Below are positions 36,005-44,792 of a stretch of 64,000 nucleotides of DNA, piece by piece. A model generated the notes under the pieces. It worked only from the letters and a program-made list of their open reading frames with translations, had not been told where the DNA came from and made no database searches. The stretch is taken from assembly GCF_017742835.1 (NCBI RefSeq), contig NZ_CP072392.1, forward strand, positions 2,278,385 through 2,342,384, in the 5' to 3' direction. The position numbers and the translations under genes were made by a program. Position 1 is the stretch's first letter; every line of letters begins with the position of its first letter. The stretch is from Aquabacter sp. L1I39 (GTDB lineage: Bacteria; Pseudomonadota; Alphaproteobacteria; Rhizobiales; Xanthobacteraceae).

Positions 36005-36227
36005 CAGCGGACCTCGAAAGACGAGCATTCGCCTCCGCCTTACAGCACCCGCCGCCATCGGGCCAGGGGTGGGAGGGGGATCACGAAGGGGCAGGACGGG
36101 CGGCTGGCGGCGCGGATCGCGGTCGATTTCCCCCTGCCCTTGGTCGCGGATCGTGACGCGGCCATGGCGCCTCGGCACACGCCATCCGAACGGCCAAGGC
36201 TATAAGGGTCGCCTCGGCCGCCGAAGC

Positions 36228-37214
36228 TCAGGGGTGCACCTGAAGCACGATCTTCCCGAACCCACCGCCGGCTTCCATGAAACGATGCGCGTCGGCCGCC
36301 TCTGCCAGCGGGAAGACCTTGCCGACGATCGGCTTCAGCTTGCCATCGGCGAACAGGGGAAGCGCCCCTTCGGCGAAGCGGCGCACCATGGCCCGCTTCT
36401 CCTCGCTGCTGCGGGACTTCATGACCGTGCCGATGAGGCGCAGGTGATTGTGCAGAACGAGCCCCAGCGGGATCTCCGCGCTGTCCTTTCCGCCCAGCAG
36501 CCCCATTTGCACCAGGCGCCCGCCCGGCGCGAGGCTGCGCAGATTGCGGGCGAGATAGTCACCGCCCACGAAGTCGACGATCACATCCACACCCCTCCCC
36601 TGTGTGGCGTCGCGCGCGCCCTGTTCGAAGTCCTCCGACCGATAATCGAACGCCATCTCGGCCCCGAGGCGCAGGACATCGGGGCGGCGCGCGGCATTGG
36701 CGGTGGCGAAGACGCGGGCACCAAGGGCGTGGGCGATCTCCACAGCGGCGGAGCCGACGCCGCCGGCGGCGGCGTGAATGAGCACGGCCATGCCCTTCTC
36801 CGCGCCGCCGAGATGCACGACCGCCTCCCACGCGGTGACGAAGGATTCCATCACCGCCGCCGCCGCCACATAGGCCAGCGGTTCGGGAATGCGAACGGCC
36901 ATGTCCCGGTCCACACGGGCATATTCGGCATAGGCGCCACCGCCCACGATGGCCATGACCCGGTCGCCCGGTCGCATGTCGGTGACCGCGCTGCCCGCGG
37001 CGACCACCTCGCCGGCCACTTCCAGGCCCAGCAGCTCGCTCTCTCCATAATGCTGCCGCCCGTAGCGGCCCTGCCTTTGCAGCAGGTCCGCACGATTGAC
37101 GCCCGCCGCCATCACCTTGACCAGGAGATCGGTCGGGCGGGGTTGCGGCATGGGCACCTCGGCGACACGCAGGACATCCGCGCCACCGAAGTCCGCATAG
37201 GTGATCGCCTTCAT
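36228..37214 (-). CDS. NAD(P)H quinone oxidoreductase, PIG3-like
   Basis: A 328-residue member of the zinc-independent medium-chain reductase family. Seen: MKAITYADFGGADVLRVAEV opening, VNRADLLQRQGRYG (PIG3-type), and the NADP-binding AAAGGVGSAAVEIAHALGA. No structural zinc cysteines are present. It probably reduces quinones with NADPH. The ATG overlaps the upstream stop by ATGA, so it is co-translated with the unknown gene at 37211-37759. A LysR-type regulator diverges from this pair about 400 bp upstream and may control it. Confidence 0.92.
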   Translation of the reverse strand: MKAITYADFGGADVLRVAEVPMPQPRPTDLLVKVMAAGVNRADLLQRQGRYGRQHYGESELLGLEVAGEVVAAGSAVTDMRPGDRVMAIVGGGAYAEYARVDRDMAVRIPEPLAYVAAAAVMESFVTAWEAVVHLGGAEKGMAVLIHAAAGGVGSAAVEIAHALGARVFATANAARRPDVLRLGAEMAFDYRSEDFEQGARDATQGRGVDVIVDFVGGDYLARNLRSLAPGGRLVQMGLLGGKDSAEIPLGLVLHNHLRLIGTVMKSRSSEEKRAMVRRFAEGALPLFADGKLKPIVGKVFPLAEAADAHRFMEAGGGFGKIVLQVHP

Positions 37215-37759
37215 GTCACATTGGCCTTGCCCAGCGCGCGGCGGGCGATGCTGGCGGCAAACAGCGGAGTTTCGCGACGATTATGATCGCCGCCGGCCTC
37301 CTGCCGGGCCACGGCCGCCTGCTCGAAGGTCTGGTTGTGCGCGGCGAGGAACGCCATGAACACATCGGTGGGGTGGGAGGTGACCCGGTTGGTGTAGCGG
37401 GTGCGGCCGTTCTCGCCCGCCTCGGCCATGAGTTCCCAGATCACGTTGACCTGCGTGCGGCCCACGGGGGTGAACACGTCCGAGATGGAGTTCATCCGGC
37501 AATAGGTCGCCGTCGCCTCCTCGGCCACATAGTGCTGGATGACCAGCCCGGTGCCGATCATCTCCACATTGATCACCATGCGCCGGCCATCATCGGTGGT
37601 GGTCACGCCGGAGCCGATATGATCGGGCGGGCAGCAGCGCAGATATTCCGCTTCCGGCAAGGTGAACAGCCAGTCGGCGATATCGACCTTCTCCAGGGCC
37701 ACGTCGATCTCGGCGGAATAGGCGGACTGGGAGAGGAGTTTGTCGGTGAGGATATTCAT
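37211..37759 (-). CDS. Uncharacterised protein, coupled to the quinone reductase
   Basis: 182 residues, no signal peptide or membrane segment, not recognised with confidence. The alternation of short strands and the segment MVINVEMIGTGLVIQHYVAE followed by TRYTNRVTSHPTDVFMAF resembles START/SRPBCC-like ligand-binding proteins, but this is only an impression. The ATG at 37759 is favoured; a frame start at 37840 lies in the intergenic part. It overlaps the downstream reductase start by four bases, suggesting a two-gene operon that may handle a hydrophobic or quinone substrate (inference). Confidence 0.75.
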   Translation of the reverse strand: MNILTDKLLSQSAYSAEIDVALEKVDIADWLFTLPEAEYLRCCPPDHIGSGVTTTDDGRRMVINVEMIGTGLVIQHYVAEEATATYCRMNSISDVFTPVGRTQVNVIWELMAEAGENGRTRYTNRVTSHPTDVFMAFLAAHNQTFEQAAVARQEAGGDHNRRETPLFAASIARRALGKANVT

Positions 37760-37934
37760 GATGATCCCTTTTGCCTGAAGAGCTTGGCAGCCAGATGTTG
37801 AGCTTTCGGGGACGCGGGCCAGCCGCGCCTTGCATGCCATTGCGTGTGATCGGCCTTCGGCGATCGCCGTAGCGCGAAAGACGTTCCCTCCGCCTTCCGA
37901 TGAACAATAGCCGACCGGATCGATTATTTATCTA

Positions 37935-37987
37935 ATACTTTATTTCTTGATCTTGATTTCATCGTATAGAAATCCACATCAAAGTAT
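37935..37987. promoter_or_regulatory. AT-rich divergent promoter region with ATACTTT/AAAGTAT repeat
   Basis: Within the 399-bp divergent gap (37760-38158) an AT-rich patch at about 37920-37990 contrasts with the GC-rich flanks. A perfect 7-bp inverted repeat, ATACTTT (37935-37941) and AAAGTAT (37981-37987), brackets it. The position fits binding by the LysR-type regulator encoded to the right. No other feature is seen in the gap. Confidence 0.45.
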
Positions 37988-38158
37988 AATGCCTACAGAA
38001 ATCACCGCCAGAAGCGCAGCGTCAGTGCACGGGTTCATGGCTACCCGCAACCCCAGACACATGTCAGATGCCTGCGGTTCTGAAATGATTTAATGCTTCT
38101 ACTGCCGGAGAAGGATAAGCCGTATCCCTCCGCAAACGGCTTTGCCAGGGGCGCAAAG

Positions 38159-39079
38159 ATGAGACCGCACTTCGCTGAACACCTCTCCACCTTCGTGGAT
38201 GTGGTGCGGGCCGGCAGCTTTTCCGCGGCCGCCCGCAAGCGCGCCATGACCCCTTCCGCGGTGATCCGCCATATCGACGCCCTGGAGGCGGATCTGGGGG
38301 TGGCCCTCTTGGTCCGGTCCACCCGCGCCTTGGCCTTGACCGATGCCGGTCGCCGCCTCCACGACAAGGCGCAGCCGCTCCTCGACCAATTGGCGGACAC
38401 CCATGCGGAGATCGCCGCCTTCGAAGGGTCGGTCTCCGGCACGCTGCGGATCGCCTGTTTCCCCACGTTCGGCCGGCGATATGTGCTGCCGGTCATCGCC
38501 GCGCTGCAGGCCGAACACCCCGCACTCAAGGTCGAGCTCGACCTGACGGAACTGCTCGCCGATCCGGTTCTCGAACGCCTTGATGTGGTGGTGCGCATGG
38601 GGGCGCTGCCCGACAGCACGCTGATCGCCAGCAAGCTCGCGCCGCTGCATCGCCTGCTGGTGGCAAGCCCAGCCTATCTGGCGCAGGCGGGCGAACCCAA
38701 GGTTCCCGCGGACCTCTCGTCCCATCGCCTCATCGACAAACTGCACGGGGCCGATCTTCTCGGCTGGCGCACCGTGATCGGCTGTCCGGCCGGCGAGGAC
38801 GGCAAGGGGGTGGTGACGTTCCGCTCGGATGATTTCGACGTCCAGCGCGCCGCCGCCGCGGCCGCACTTGGCATTGCCCTGCTGCCCAGCTGGGTGGTGG
38901 GACTGGATGTGAAGGCCGGAAAACTCGTCCGATTGCCGCTGGAGGGCGAAACGTGGAATGCCGAGCCCACCGGCATCTACCTCCTGCGCGCCCTGCCGCA
39001 GCCCAGTGCAAAGGTGAAAGCCTTCACCCAAGCCCTGCGGACCGCGATCGGAAATCCTCCCATATGGGATCCTGGCTGA
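38159..39079 (+). CDS. LysR-family transcriptional regulator
   Basis: 306 residues. The N-terminal winged helix-turn-helix is clear (FVDVVRAGSFSAAARKRAM, then SAVIRHIDALEADLGVALL and RSTRALALTDAGRRL). A periplasmic-binding-protein-like effector domain follows from about residue 90 (GTLRIACFPTFGRRYVLPVI). The ATG at 38159 has AGGGG seven bases before; an in-frame ATG at 38093 is the alternative. It is divergent from the unknown gene/quinone reductase pair, the usual arrangement for an LTTR and its target. The effector is unknown. Confidence 0.93.
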   Translation: MRPHFAEHLSTFVDVVRAGSFSAAARKRAMTPSAVIRHIDALEADLGVALLVRSTRALALTDAGRRLHDKAQPLLDQLADTHAEIAAFEGSVSGTLRIACFPTFGRRYVLPVIAALQAEHPALKVELDLTELLADPVLERLDVVVRMGALPDSTLIASKLAPLHRLLVASPAYLAQAGEPKVPADLSSHRLIDKLHGADLLGWRTVIGCPAGEDGKGVVTFRSDDFDVQRAAAAAALGIALLPSWVVGLDVKAGKLVRLPLEGETWNAEPTGIYLLRALPQPSAKVKAFTQALRTAIGNPPIWDPG

Positions 39080-39146
39080 TCTAAGAGGGGGCAGCTGCCG
39101 CCTGCGAGCCTTCCGCTGACGGCTGTCCGCCGCAGCACGCCCCCCC

Positions 39147-39710
39147 TCAATGCGCCCCCGGCAACCCGTCCTCGGCTTTCACGTCGGTGGCCATGCGGCC
39201 CTTGGGGGTATCGCCGAAGCGCACCAGGACGGTTTGGCCCGGCCGCAGTTCGGTGAGGCCGTTGCGGCGCAGGGTTTCCATATGGACGAAGATGTCCGGC
39301 GACCCCTCGCCCTGGGTGAGGAAGCCGAAGCCGCGCAGGCGGTTGAACCATTTCACGGTGGCTGGCTCGAAGCCGCCGGTGGGGGCAATGGTGGCGCGCA
39401 CGCGGGTGGGGGCGGGAATGGTCACCGGCACCGCTGTGGACAGGTCCAGCGACAGGACACGAAAGGCCTGCAGACCCTTCGCCCGCTGCACCGCCTCGCA
39501 GATGATGCGGGCCCCCTCGATGGCGGTCTGGAAGCCGTCGCGCCTGAGGCAGGTCACATGCACCAGCACGTCCGCCCCGCCGCCATCGGGGACGATGAAG
39601 CCATAGCCCTTGGCCACATCGAACCATTTGATGGTGCCGGCAATCTCGATGAGGCCCACCGGCCCCTGGCTTTCCGATGCCTCGCCGCTCACGGGCGCCT
39701 CACGGGGCAT
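39147..39710 (-). CDS. Double cold-shock-domain protein
   Basis: A 187-residue nucleic-acid-binding protein with two cold-shock domains. The first has [20 protein letters not shown] and DVLVHVTCL. The second has [20 protein letters not shown] and [13 protein letters not shown], with the RNP-1-like and RNP-2-like motifs in each. Two-domain CspA relatives are common in Hyphomicrobiales. The ATG at 39710 with GGAAGG five bases upstream is preferred over a frame start at 39866. The gap 39711-40044 shows only a GTTATCG direct repeat near 39907-39923 on the minus strand; nothing else is supported there. Confidence 0.92.
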   Translation of the reverse strand: MPREAPVSGEASESQGPVGLIEIAGTIKWFDVAKGYGFIVPDGGGADVLVHVTCLRRDGFQTAIEGARIICEAVQRAKGLQAFRVLSLDLSTAVPVTIPAPTRVRATIAPTGGFEPATVKWFNRLRGFGFLTQGEGSPDIFVHMETLRRNGLTELRPGQTVLVRFGDTPKGRMATDVKAEDGLPGAH

Positions 39711-40044
39711 GACGCCTTCCGGCGGCGCCCCGCAGGCGCGACCATGTCCAGCTTCTCCCATGCCGGGTGCGTGCGCGCCGGGCCGCGTGACCGTTCCGGG
39801 CGTCCCCGCCAGATCGCCGGAAGGCCCGGCATCCGCCGGTTCGATCCCTCGTCCGTGAGACCCCATCTGACCCGACCCTACGCACGCGAACCCGATTCAA
39901 CGGCGATAACCCACACGATAACATTCCCTGCGACAGCGCACAGCCTTTTCCAGGGGGAAAATCGCCACCCATTGCTGCTTTGTTGGGCATGGGCGTCCTT
40001 GGGGCACCCTGCCGTGCCCGGTCACGCAAGGCGTGATGCCGCGC

Positions 40045-40827
40045 TCACGCCGCGAACGCGGCCTCGCCCGCAAAGGGGGCGAGGACATCGCCGATCTCCT
40101 GGCGGATGACGAGGTCGGCAATCTCGTCGAAATCCGTGGGCTCGCGATTGAGGATCACAAGCTGCGCGCCATTGCGCTTGGCTTTGAGCGGAAAGCCAGC
40201 GGCGGGATAGACCACCAGGGACGAGCCGATGACGATGAAGAGGTCGGCCGCCTTGGTGAAGGCGTCCGCCCGCATCATCTGATCTTCCGGCATGGCCTGG
40301 CCGAAGGAGATGGTGGCCGTCTTCACCGGCCCGTCGCAGGCCTCGCAATCGGGCGCGCTGCCGCCGGACGCCGCGAAACGGGTGCGCACCCAGTCGAGCC
40401 CATAGCGCGTGCCGCAGTCCAGGCAGGTGGCATAGGTGGTGTTGCCGTGCAGTTCCACCAGCGCCGCGTCGGGAATGCCGGAGTCCTGGTGCAGATTGTC
40501 GATGTTCTGGGTGATGATTGCGGCAAGGCGCCCGCGCTCCATCAGCCGCGCCAGCGCCCGGTGGCCCCGGCCGGGGCGGGCCTGGCCGAAGGCCTCGTCC
40601 ATGGCGAACTTGCGCCGCCACGCCTCGTCTCGCGCCGCCTTGTGGGCCACGAACACATCGAACGGAATGGGCTTGTTCTGCGTCCACAACCCGCCGGGGG
40701 AGCGGAAGTCGGGAATGCCGCATTCGGTGGAAATGCCGGCCCCGGTGAAGGCCACCGCGTGGCGGGCGGCGGAGATTAAATCACTCAGCTCGCTCTGCGC
40801 GGTCTTGAGATCGGGCGCCAAATTCAT
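40045..40827 (-). CDS. Sir2-family NAD-dependent protein deacylase
   Basis: 260 residues. NAD-binding GAGIS at 29-33, [22 protein letters not shown] at about 105-113, catalytic His127 (ELHGNT), and the zinc ligands C135, C138, C161 and C164. A class III deacylase acting on acyl-lysines, cytoplasmic. The ATG at 40827 is preceded by GGGGAAGG. The open frame upstream continues antisense to the glyoxalase gene and is not used. It diverges from gloA with 78 bp between start codons. Confidence 0.94.
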   Translation of the reverse strand: MNLAPDLKTAQSELSDLISAARHAVAFTGAGISTECGIPDFRSPGGLWTQNKPIPFDVFVAHKAARDEAWRRKFAMDEAFGQARPGRGHRALARLMERGRLAAIITQNIDNLHQDSGIPDAALVELHGNTTYATCLDCGTRYGLDWVRTRFAASGGSAPDCEACDGPVKTATISFGQAMPEDQMMRADAFTKAADLFIVIGSSLVVYPAAGFPLKAKRNGAQLVILNREPTDFDEIADLVIRQEIGDVLAPFAGEAAFAA

Positions 40828-40905
40828 ACCTTCCCCCTCGTCCGGCCCTCGCCAAAGGCCGCCCACGGCCGCGCTGCGCGTGGCCGACACATTCCAGGAG
40901 CTGAC

Positions 40906-41328
40906 ATGCGCTTTCTGCACACCATGGTCCGCGTCACGGACATCGATCAATCCCTGGACTTCTATTGCAATAAGTTGGGGCTGACGGAGGTGCGCCGCAA
41001 GGAGGTTCCGCAGGGCCGCTACACCCTCGTCTTCCTCGCCGCCCCCGGCCAGGAGGGCGTCGCCGAGGTGGAGCTGACCTATAATTGGGACCCGGAAGCC
41101 TATGGCGAGGGCCGCAATTTCGGCCATCTGGCGTTCGAGGTGGACGACATCTACGCCACCTGCGCCAAGCTGCAGGCTGAAGGCGTCATCATCAACCGCC
41201 CGCCCCGCGACGGCTACATGGCCTTCGTGCGCTCTCCCGACAACATCTCCATCGAGCTGCTCCAGAAGGGCGGCCCCAAGGCGCCGGAAGAGCCCTGGGC
41301 CAGCATGGCGAACACCGGCAAGTGGTGA
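40906..41328 (+). CDS. gloA: Lactoylglutathione lyase (glyoxalase I)
   Basis: Isomerises the methylglyoxal-glutathione hemithioacetal to S-lactoylglutathione. 140 residues of the VOC fold: [20 protein letters not shown] at the N-terminus with the first metal His, [33 protein letters not shown] and IELLQKG with the C-terminal metal Glu. Metal ligands expected for GloA are all present. The gene has its own promoter region, divergent from the sirtuin. A strong hairpin follows 16 bp after the stop. Confidence 0.96.
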   Translation: MRFLHTMVRVTDIDQSLDFYCNKLGLTEVRRKEVPQGRYTLVFLAAPGQEGVAEVELTYNWDPEAYGEGRNFGHLAFEVDDIYATCAKLQAEGVIINRPPRDGYMAFVRSPDNISIELLQKGGPKAPEEPWASMANTGKW

Positions 41329-41343
41329 GGGCCTGACGCCCTT

Positions 41344-41369
41344 CCCCGCGCCGGATTGACGGCGCGGGG
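41344..41369. terminator. Strong hairpin after gloA
   Basis: CCCCGCGCCG-GATTGA-CGGCGCGGGG, a 10-bp perfect stem, starts 16 bases after the gloA stop. It lacks a U tract, so it may be a rho-independent-like terminator of reduced strength or an mRNA 3' stabiliser. Confidence 0.5.
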
Positions 41370-41541
41370 GAGACGTCCCCCGTATCGCCTCAGCCGCCAG
41401 GGGCCCCCGCCGAGCCAAAGCCGAGCTGTCGAAACCCTTTCCCCGCAAGGCCGCGCCCGAGATCTCCACAGCCCCACTCAATTTCCCTTGTCCCCGGGCT
41501 TGCCTGCCGCCGGACCTCCCCCTATAAGGGCCACCCTGTCC

Positions 41542-41616
41542 GCGCCCTTCGTCTATCGGTTAGGACGCCACCCTTTCACGGTGGAGAGAGGGGTTCGACT
41601 CCCCTAGGGCGCGCCA
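41542..41616 (+). tRNA. tRNA-Glu (UUC anticodon), CCA encoded
   Basis: A cloverleaf is visible: acceptor GCGCCCT/AGGGCGC, D-arm region TCGTCTATCGGTTAGGA, anticodon stem CCACC/GGTGG with the loop CTTTCAC (anticodon TTC), and the T-arm GGGG-TTCGACT-CCCC. Discriminator G and CCA follow. The gap 41329-41541 otherwise holds only the gloA hairpin. Confidence 0.97.
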
Positions 41617-41691
41617 GACAGATTTGCACGACAGCGCTGTTGGTGCCTTTAGAAGCCAAGTGCAAACCGTTGCAGCTTGAAGCGCGGGATA

Positions 41692-42093
41692 TCACTCCAC
41701 CGCCCACAGAGCGCTCCTCAAACGCGCTGCCAATTCCGCTTCCGTCATCCCGCCAGAGGCCAGCGTCAGCCAAGTGGTGACGGCCTGTGCATCGTCCAGG
41801 CCCAGCCCCATCCCGTTGAGCGCCAGGAAAAGCTCGCACACCACGAAAGAGGTGCGCTTGTTGCCGTCGATGAAGGGATGGTCCTTGGCGAGGCCATAGG
41901 CATAGGCGGCCGCGAGCGCGGCAAGGTCGGGCGCGTCGCCGTAATGGAACAGGTTGCGCGGGCGCGCGAGGGCGGCTTCCAGGAGGCTGTCGTCGCGCAG
42001 GCCGCGCCCGCCGCCATGCTCGGCCAGTTGCTCGTCATGGATGGCGAGGACCACGGACTTTGGGATCCAGCGCGGCTCGGCGCTGGCCGTCAC
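41692..42093 (-). CDS. doc: Doc/Fic-type death-on-curing toxin
   Basis: 133 residues with the Fic signature HPFIDGNKR at 72-80, the Doc-type spacing, and the family N-terminus (VVLAIHDEQLAEHGGG, then GLRDDSLLEAALARP). Doc phosphorylates EF-Tu; other Fic proteins add AMP. This short form fits Doc. The ATG at 42093 overlaps the antitoxin stop (ATGA), as expected for a type II pair. It ends 76 bp after tRNA-Glu, a common landing site for mobile DNA, although no integrase is present. Confidence 0.92.
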   Translation of the reverse strand: MTASAEPRWIPKSVVLAIHDEQLAEHGGGRGLRDDSLLEAALARPRNLFHYGDAPDLAALAAAYAYGLAKDHPFIDGNKRTSFVVCELFLALNGMGLGLDDAQAVTTWLTLASGGMTEAELAARLRSALWAVE

Positions 42094-42314
42094 TTGGCAA
42101 GCTCGCGCAGGACGTTGCGGCGCTTCTTCATGATGCGCCGCGCCTCTTCCATCTGCGCTTCGAATTCCGGCTCATAGGGGGTCAGGCGATAGCCGTCCGG
42201 CTCCTCGGTCAGATAGAGGGTGTCGCCCTGCCCCACCTTCAGGCGGGCGAGCACCTCCTTGGGCAGGATGGCGCCCACCGAATTGCCCATCTTGCTGAGC
42301 TTCAACGCGACCAT
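42090..42314 (-). CDS. AbrB/MazE-type antitoxin of the Doc pair
   Basis: 74 residues: a SpoVT-AbrB swapped-hairpin DNA-binding domain (KLSKMGNSVGAILPKEVLAR and LKVGQGDTLYLTEEPDGYRL), followed by a charged helical tail (EFEAQMEEARRIMKKRRNV) likely to bind and block the toxin. Phd would be the classical partner of Doc; AbrB-type partners are also known. The ATG at 42314 fits the family start; an ATG five codons upstream is possible. It probably autoregulates the pair. Confidence 0.88.
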   Translation of the reverse strand: MVALKLSKMGNSVGAILPKEVLARLKVGQGDTLYLTEEPDGYRLTPYEPEFEAQMEEARRIMKKRRNVLRELAK

Positions 42315-42428
42315 GCCACATGTCTCCAAGCCGTCGCCCGCAGGCGATGCGTCAGAACATATGTAGGAACAGGTCGCCCCACAACACCGGTCAGGCCGCC
42401 CCTCCGGACGGCCCGCCGGGCCATGCCC

Positions 42429-43502
42429 TCACGCCAGATCGATGAGGATCTTCAGTTCCGTCCCCGCCGGGCTCAGAAGCTGCTCGAATCCTTCAGCCAC
42501 CACGTCGTCGAGGCGGATGCGGCGGGTGACGACTTTTTCGGCCGGCAGCAGGCCCGAGCCGATGAGGGCGGCCACGCGAGGCCAGATGAGGGTCGGGTAG
42601 CACCACGAGCCGCGCAGGTCGATGTCCTTGAAGGTCAAGGTAAAACCGTCCACCGCCGGCTTGCCCACATGGAGCCCCACCTGCACCACCACGCCCTGGC
42701 GGCGCACCGCCTCGATGCAGGTGGCGGTGGCGGCTTCCGCGCCCACGCATTCCAGCGCCACGTCCACGCCCACATGGCCTTCCGTCTGGTCGCGGATGGC
42801 CTCCACCACATTCTGCGTCTTGGGGTTGAGGGGGATGACATCCGGCAGCACGGCCCGGGCCATGGCGAGGCGGTTGTCATTGGTGTCGGAGAGGAAAATG
42901 GTGGTGGCGCCTGCTGCGCGGGCAGCCAGGATCTGCAACTGGCCGATGGGGCCGGCGCCCGTCACCAGCACGGAGGAGCCGGGCCGCACGCCGCCCCGCT
43001 CGGCCGCATAGACCACCACGGCGGTGGGCTCGATGAGCGCGGCCTGCGCGTCCGACACGCTGTCGGGCATGGCGAACACGTTGTAATCATTGACGATGGA
43101 ATATTCGGCCATGCCGCCCCAGGGCCACATGAGGCCGACAATGGCGAGCCTGTCCGAGAGCTGGTAGAGGCCGCGCTTGCCATAATGATCATCGCGCGGG
43201 GAGATGAGCGGCTGGATGGAGACCCGGTCGCCGGGGGCGACGTTGGTCACCGCCGAACCCACCGCCACGACGGACCCGCCATATTCATGGCCCAGCACCT
43301 GCGGCAGGCTGGCGCCCGTATAAGGATGGGGCTCGGTGGGAATGAAGATGGGGCCGGCGGCATATTCGTGCAGGTCGGTGCCGCAAATGCCGCAGAAGCG
43401 GTTCTTCACCAGCACCTGGTTGGGGGCAAGGTCGGAGGCCTGAGGGGTCGGAACCTCCTCCACGCGGACATCGCGCTTGCCGTGGAAGCGGGCGGCTTTC
43501 AT
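42429..43502 (-). CDS. bdhA: (R,R)-2,3-butanediol dehydrogenase
   Basis: A zinc-dependent medium-chain dehydrogenase converting 2,3-butanediol to acetoin with NAD. 357 residues. Seen: CGICGTDLHEYAAGPIFIP and GHEYGGSVVAVGS with the catalytic zinc ligands, VTGAGPIGQLQILAARAAGA as the Rossmann nucleotide-binding motif, and the family-specific SIQPLISPRDDHYGKRGLYQ loop. It is the last gene of the aco operon, 78 bp after the AhpD-like gene. Sorbitol- and threonine-dehydrogenase-like enzymes are the alternatives, but the acetoin context settles the assignment. Confidence 0.93.
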   Translation of the reverse strand: MKAARFHGKRDVRVEEVPTPQASDLAPNQVLVKNRFCGICGTDLHEYAAGPIFIPTEPHPYTGASLPQVLGHEYGGSVVAVGSAVTNVAPGDRVSIQPLISPRDDHYGKRGLYQLSDRLAIVGLMWPWGGMAEYSIVNDYNVFAMPDSVSDAQAALIEPTAVVVYAAERGGVRPGSSVLVTGAGPIGQLQILAARAAGATTIFLSDTNDNRLAMARAVLPDVIPLNPKTQNVVEAIRDQTEGHVGVDVALECVGAEAATATCIEAVRRQGVVVQVGLHVGKPAVDGFTLTFKDIDLRGSWCYPTLIWPRVAALIGSGLLPAEKVVTRRIRLDDVVAEGFEQLLSPAGTELKILIDLA

Positions 43503-43580
43503 GGGGACACTCCAGGTCGAAATGGGATAGGACGGGCCGCATCGCCCGCCAGCGCAGGGCCGGCGGGCGGGAATGCGCCG

Positions 43581-43925
43581 TCAGGGGAGCGTGTCGAAGG
43601 CTTCCAGGGCCCGGCTGGCATAGACGGCGGAGGGACCGCCGCCCATTTCCAGCGCCACGGCGAGCACCTCCACCAGTTCCTGCCGGCCGGCGCCATGGGC
43701 CTTGGCGTTGGAGACGTGGAAGAGGATGCAGTCGGCGCAGCCCTGGTGCACGGCGAGCGCCACGGCCACCAATTCCTTGGTGGCGGCCGGCAGCGCGCCG
43801 GGCTTGGAGGCTTCCATCATCAGGGAGCGGAAGGCGCCCATGGGGCCGGGCAAGGCTTTCGCCAGCGCGGTGAAGCGCCGGTGCATGTCTTTCAGCTGAT
43901 CGGGCAAGGTCTCGTTCGAGGCCAT
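43581..43925 (-). CDS. AhpD-like carboxymuconolactone decarboxylase family protein
   Basis: 114 residues, all-helical, with the CxxC-type motif in HQGCADCILFHVSNAKAHGA, the AhpD/CMD signature. Such proteins act as disulfide reductases or peroxidase partners, and many have unknown roles. It lies 10 bp after the SDR gene inside the acetoin operon. A plausible role is redox maintenance of the lipoyl group on AcoC, by analogy with AhpD, which works with lipoylated proteins in mycobacteria. That role is inference. Confidence 0.88.
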   Translation of the reverse strand: MASNETLPDQLKDMHRRFTALAKALPGPMGAFRSLMMEASKPGALPAATKELVAVALAVHQGCADCILFHVSNAKAHGAGRQELVEVLAVALEMGGGPSAVYASRALEAFDTLP

Positions 43926-43935
43926 GGTCGCGCCC

Positions 43936-44733
43936 TCAGATGAAGACCATGCCGCCGTCCACCATCAGGGACTGGCCGGTCATGAAGTCGGAATCGGATG
44001 AGGCGAGATAGCGGGCGACGCCCACCAAATCCGCCGGCTGCGAGGCGCGCCCCAGCACGGCGGTGGCGGCGAAGCTGTCGAAGGCCTCGTTCTCCTTGGT
44101 GGTGAGCTTCTCGTCGCGAAAGCCCTTGTCGATCACCTCCCACATGGGGGTGGCCACCACGCCGGGACAGAAGCAATTGGCGGTGATGCCTTCCTTGCCG
44201 AAGGCGCGGGCCGCCGCCTGGGTCATGGCCACCACCGCGAACTTGGAGGCGCAATAATGGGCCAGCGGCTCATAGCCCTGCTTGGCGGCGATGGAGGCGG
44301 TGTTGATGATCTTGCCGCCGCCGTGCCCCGCTTCCGCCTGGCGCCGGAAGGTCTTCACCGCCTCCTGCATGCCGATGAGTACGCCCAGCGCATTCACGTC
44401 CGTGACGAAGCGCCAGTCCTCCTCGGTGATGGAGAGGAAGGGCCGGGTCTGGGCGACGCCGGCATTGTTGAACAGCACGTCCACCCGGCCGAAGGTCTCG
44501 GCCGCCTTATCCAGCATGGCGCGCACCTGATCGCGCTGGCGCACGTCCACGCCGACGCCAATGGCGCTGCCGCCGGCGGCCTTGATGGCGGCGGCGCCCT
44601 TCTCCGCTGCCTCCTGATTGAGATCGGCCACCGTGATGGCCGCCCCATCGGCGGCGAGCGCCTCCGCGATGGCAGCGCCGATGCCGCCGGTTGCGCCGGT
44701 GATGACGATGCTCTTGTCCTTGAGATTGGGCAT
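43936..44733 (-). CDS. Short-chain dehydrogenase, diacetyl/acetoin reductase-like
   Basis: 265 residues of the classical SDR family. TGATGGIG at 12-19, NNAG at about 89-92, S147, and the catalytic pair Y160 and K164 (YCASK). The C-terminal block AVLGRASQPADLVGVARYLA and DGGMVFI resembles meso-2,3-butanediol dehydrogenase/diacetyl reductase (BudC). The operon position between acoC and bdhA supports interconversion of diacetyl, acetoin and butanediol stereoisomers. Exact stereospecificity is not visible. Confidence 0.9.
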   Translation of the reverse strand: MPNLKDKSIVITGATGGIGAAIAEALAADGAAITVADLNQEAAEKGAAAIKAAGGSAIGVGVDVRQRDQVRAMLDKAAETFGRVDVLFNNAGVAQTRPFLSITEEDWRFVTDVNALGVLIGMQEAVKTFRRQAEAGHGGGKIINTASIAAKQGYEPLAHYCASKFAVVAMTQAAARAFGKEGITANCFCPGVVATPMWEVIDKGFRDEKLTTKENEAFDSFAATAVLGRASQPADLVGVARYLASSDSDFMTGQSLMVDGGMVFI

Positions 44734-44792
44734 GGGTCCTCCTTCGCCGTCCGCGCGGGGCGGCGGCGGTTTGTTTTCGGGATGGTTGGGTT

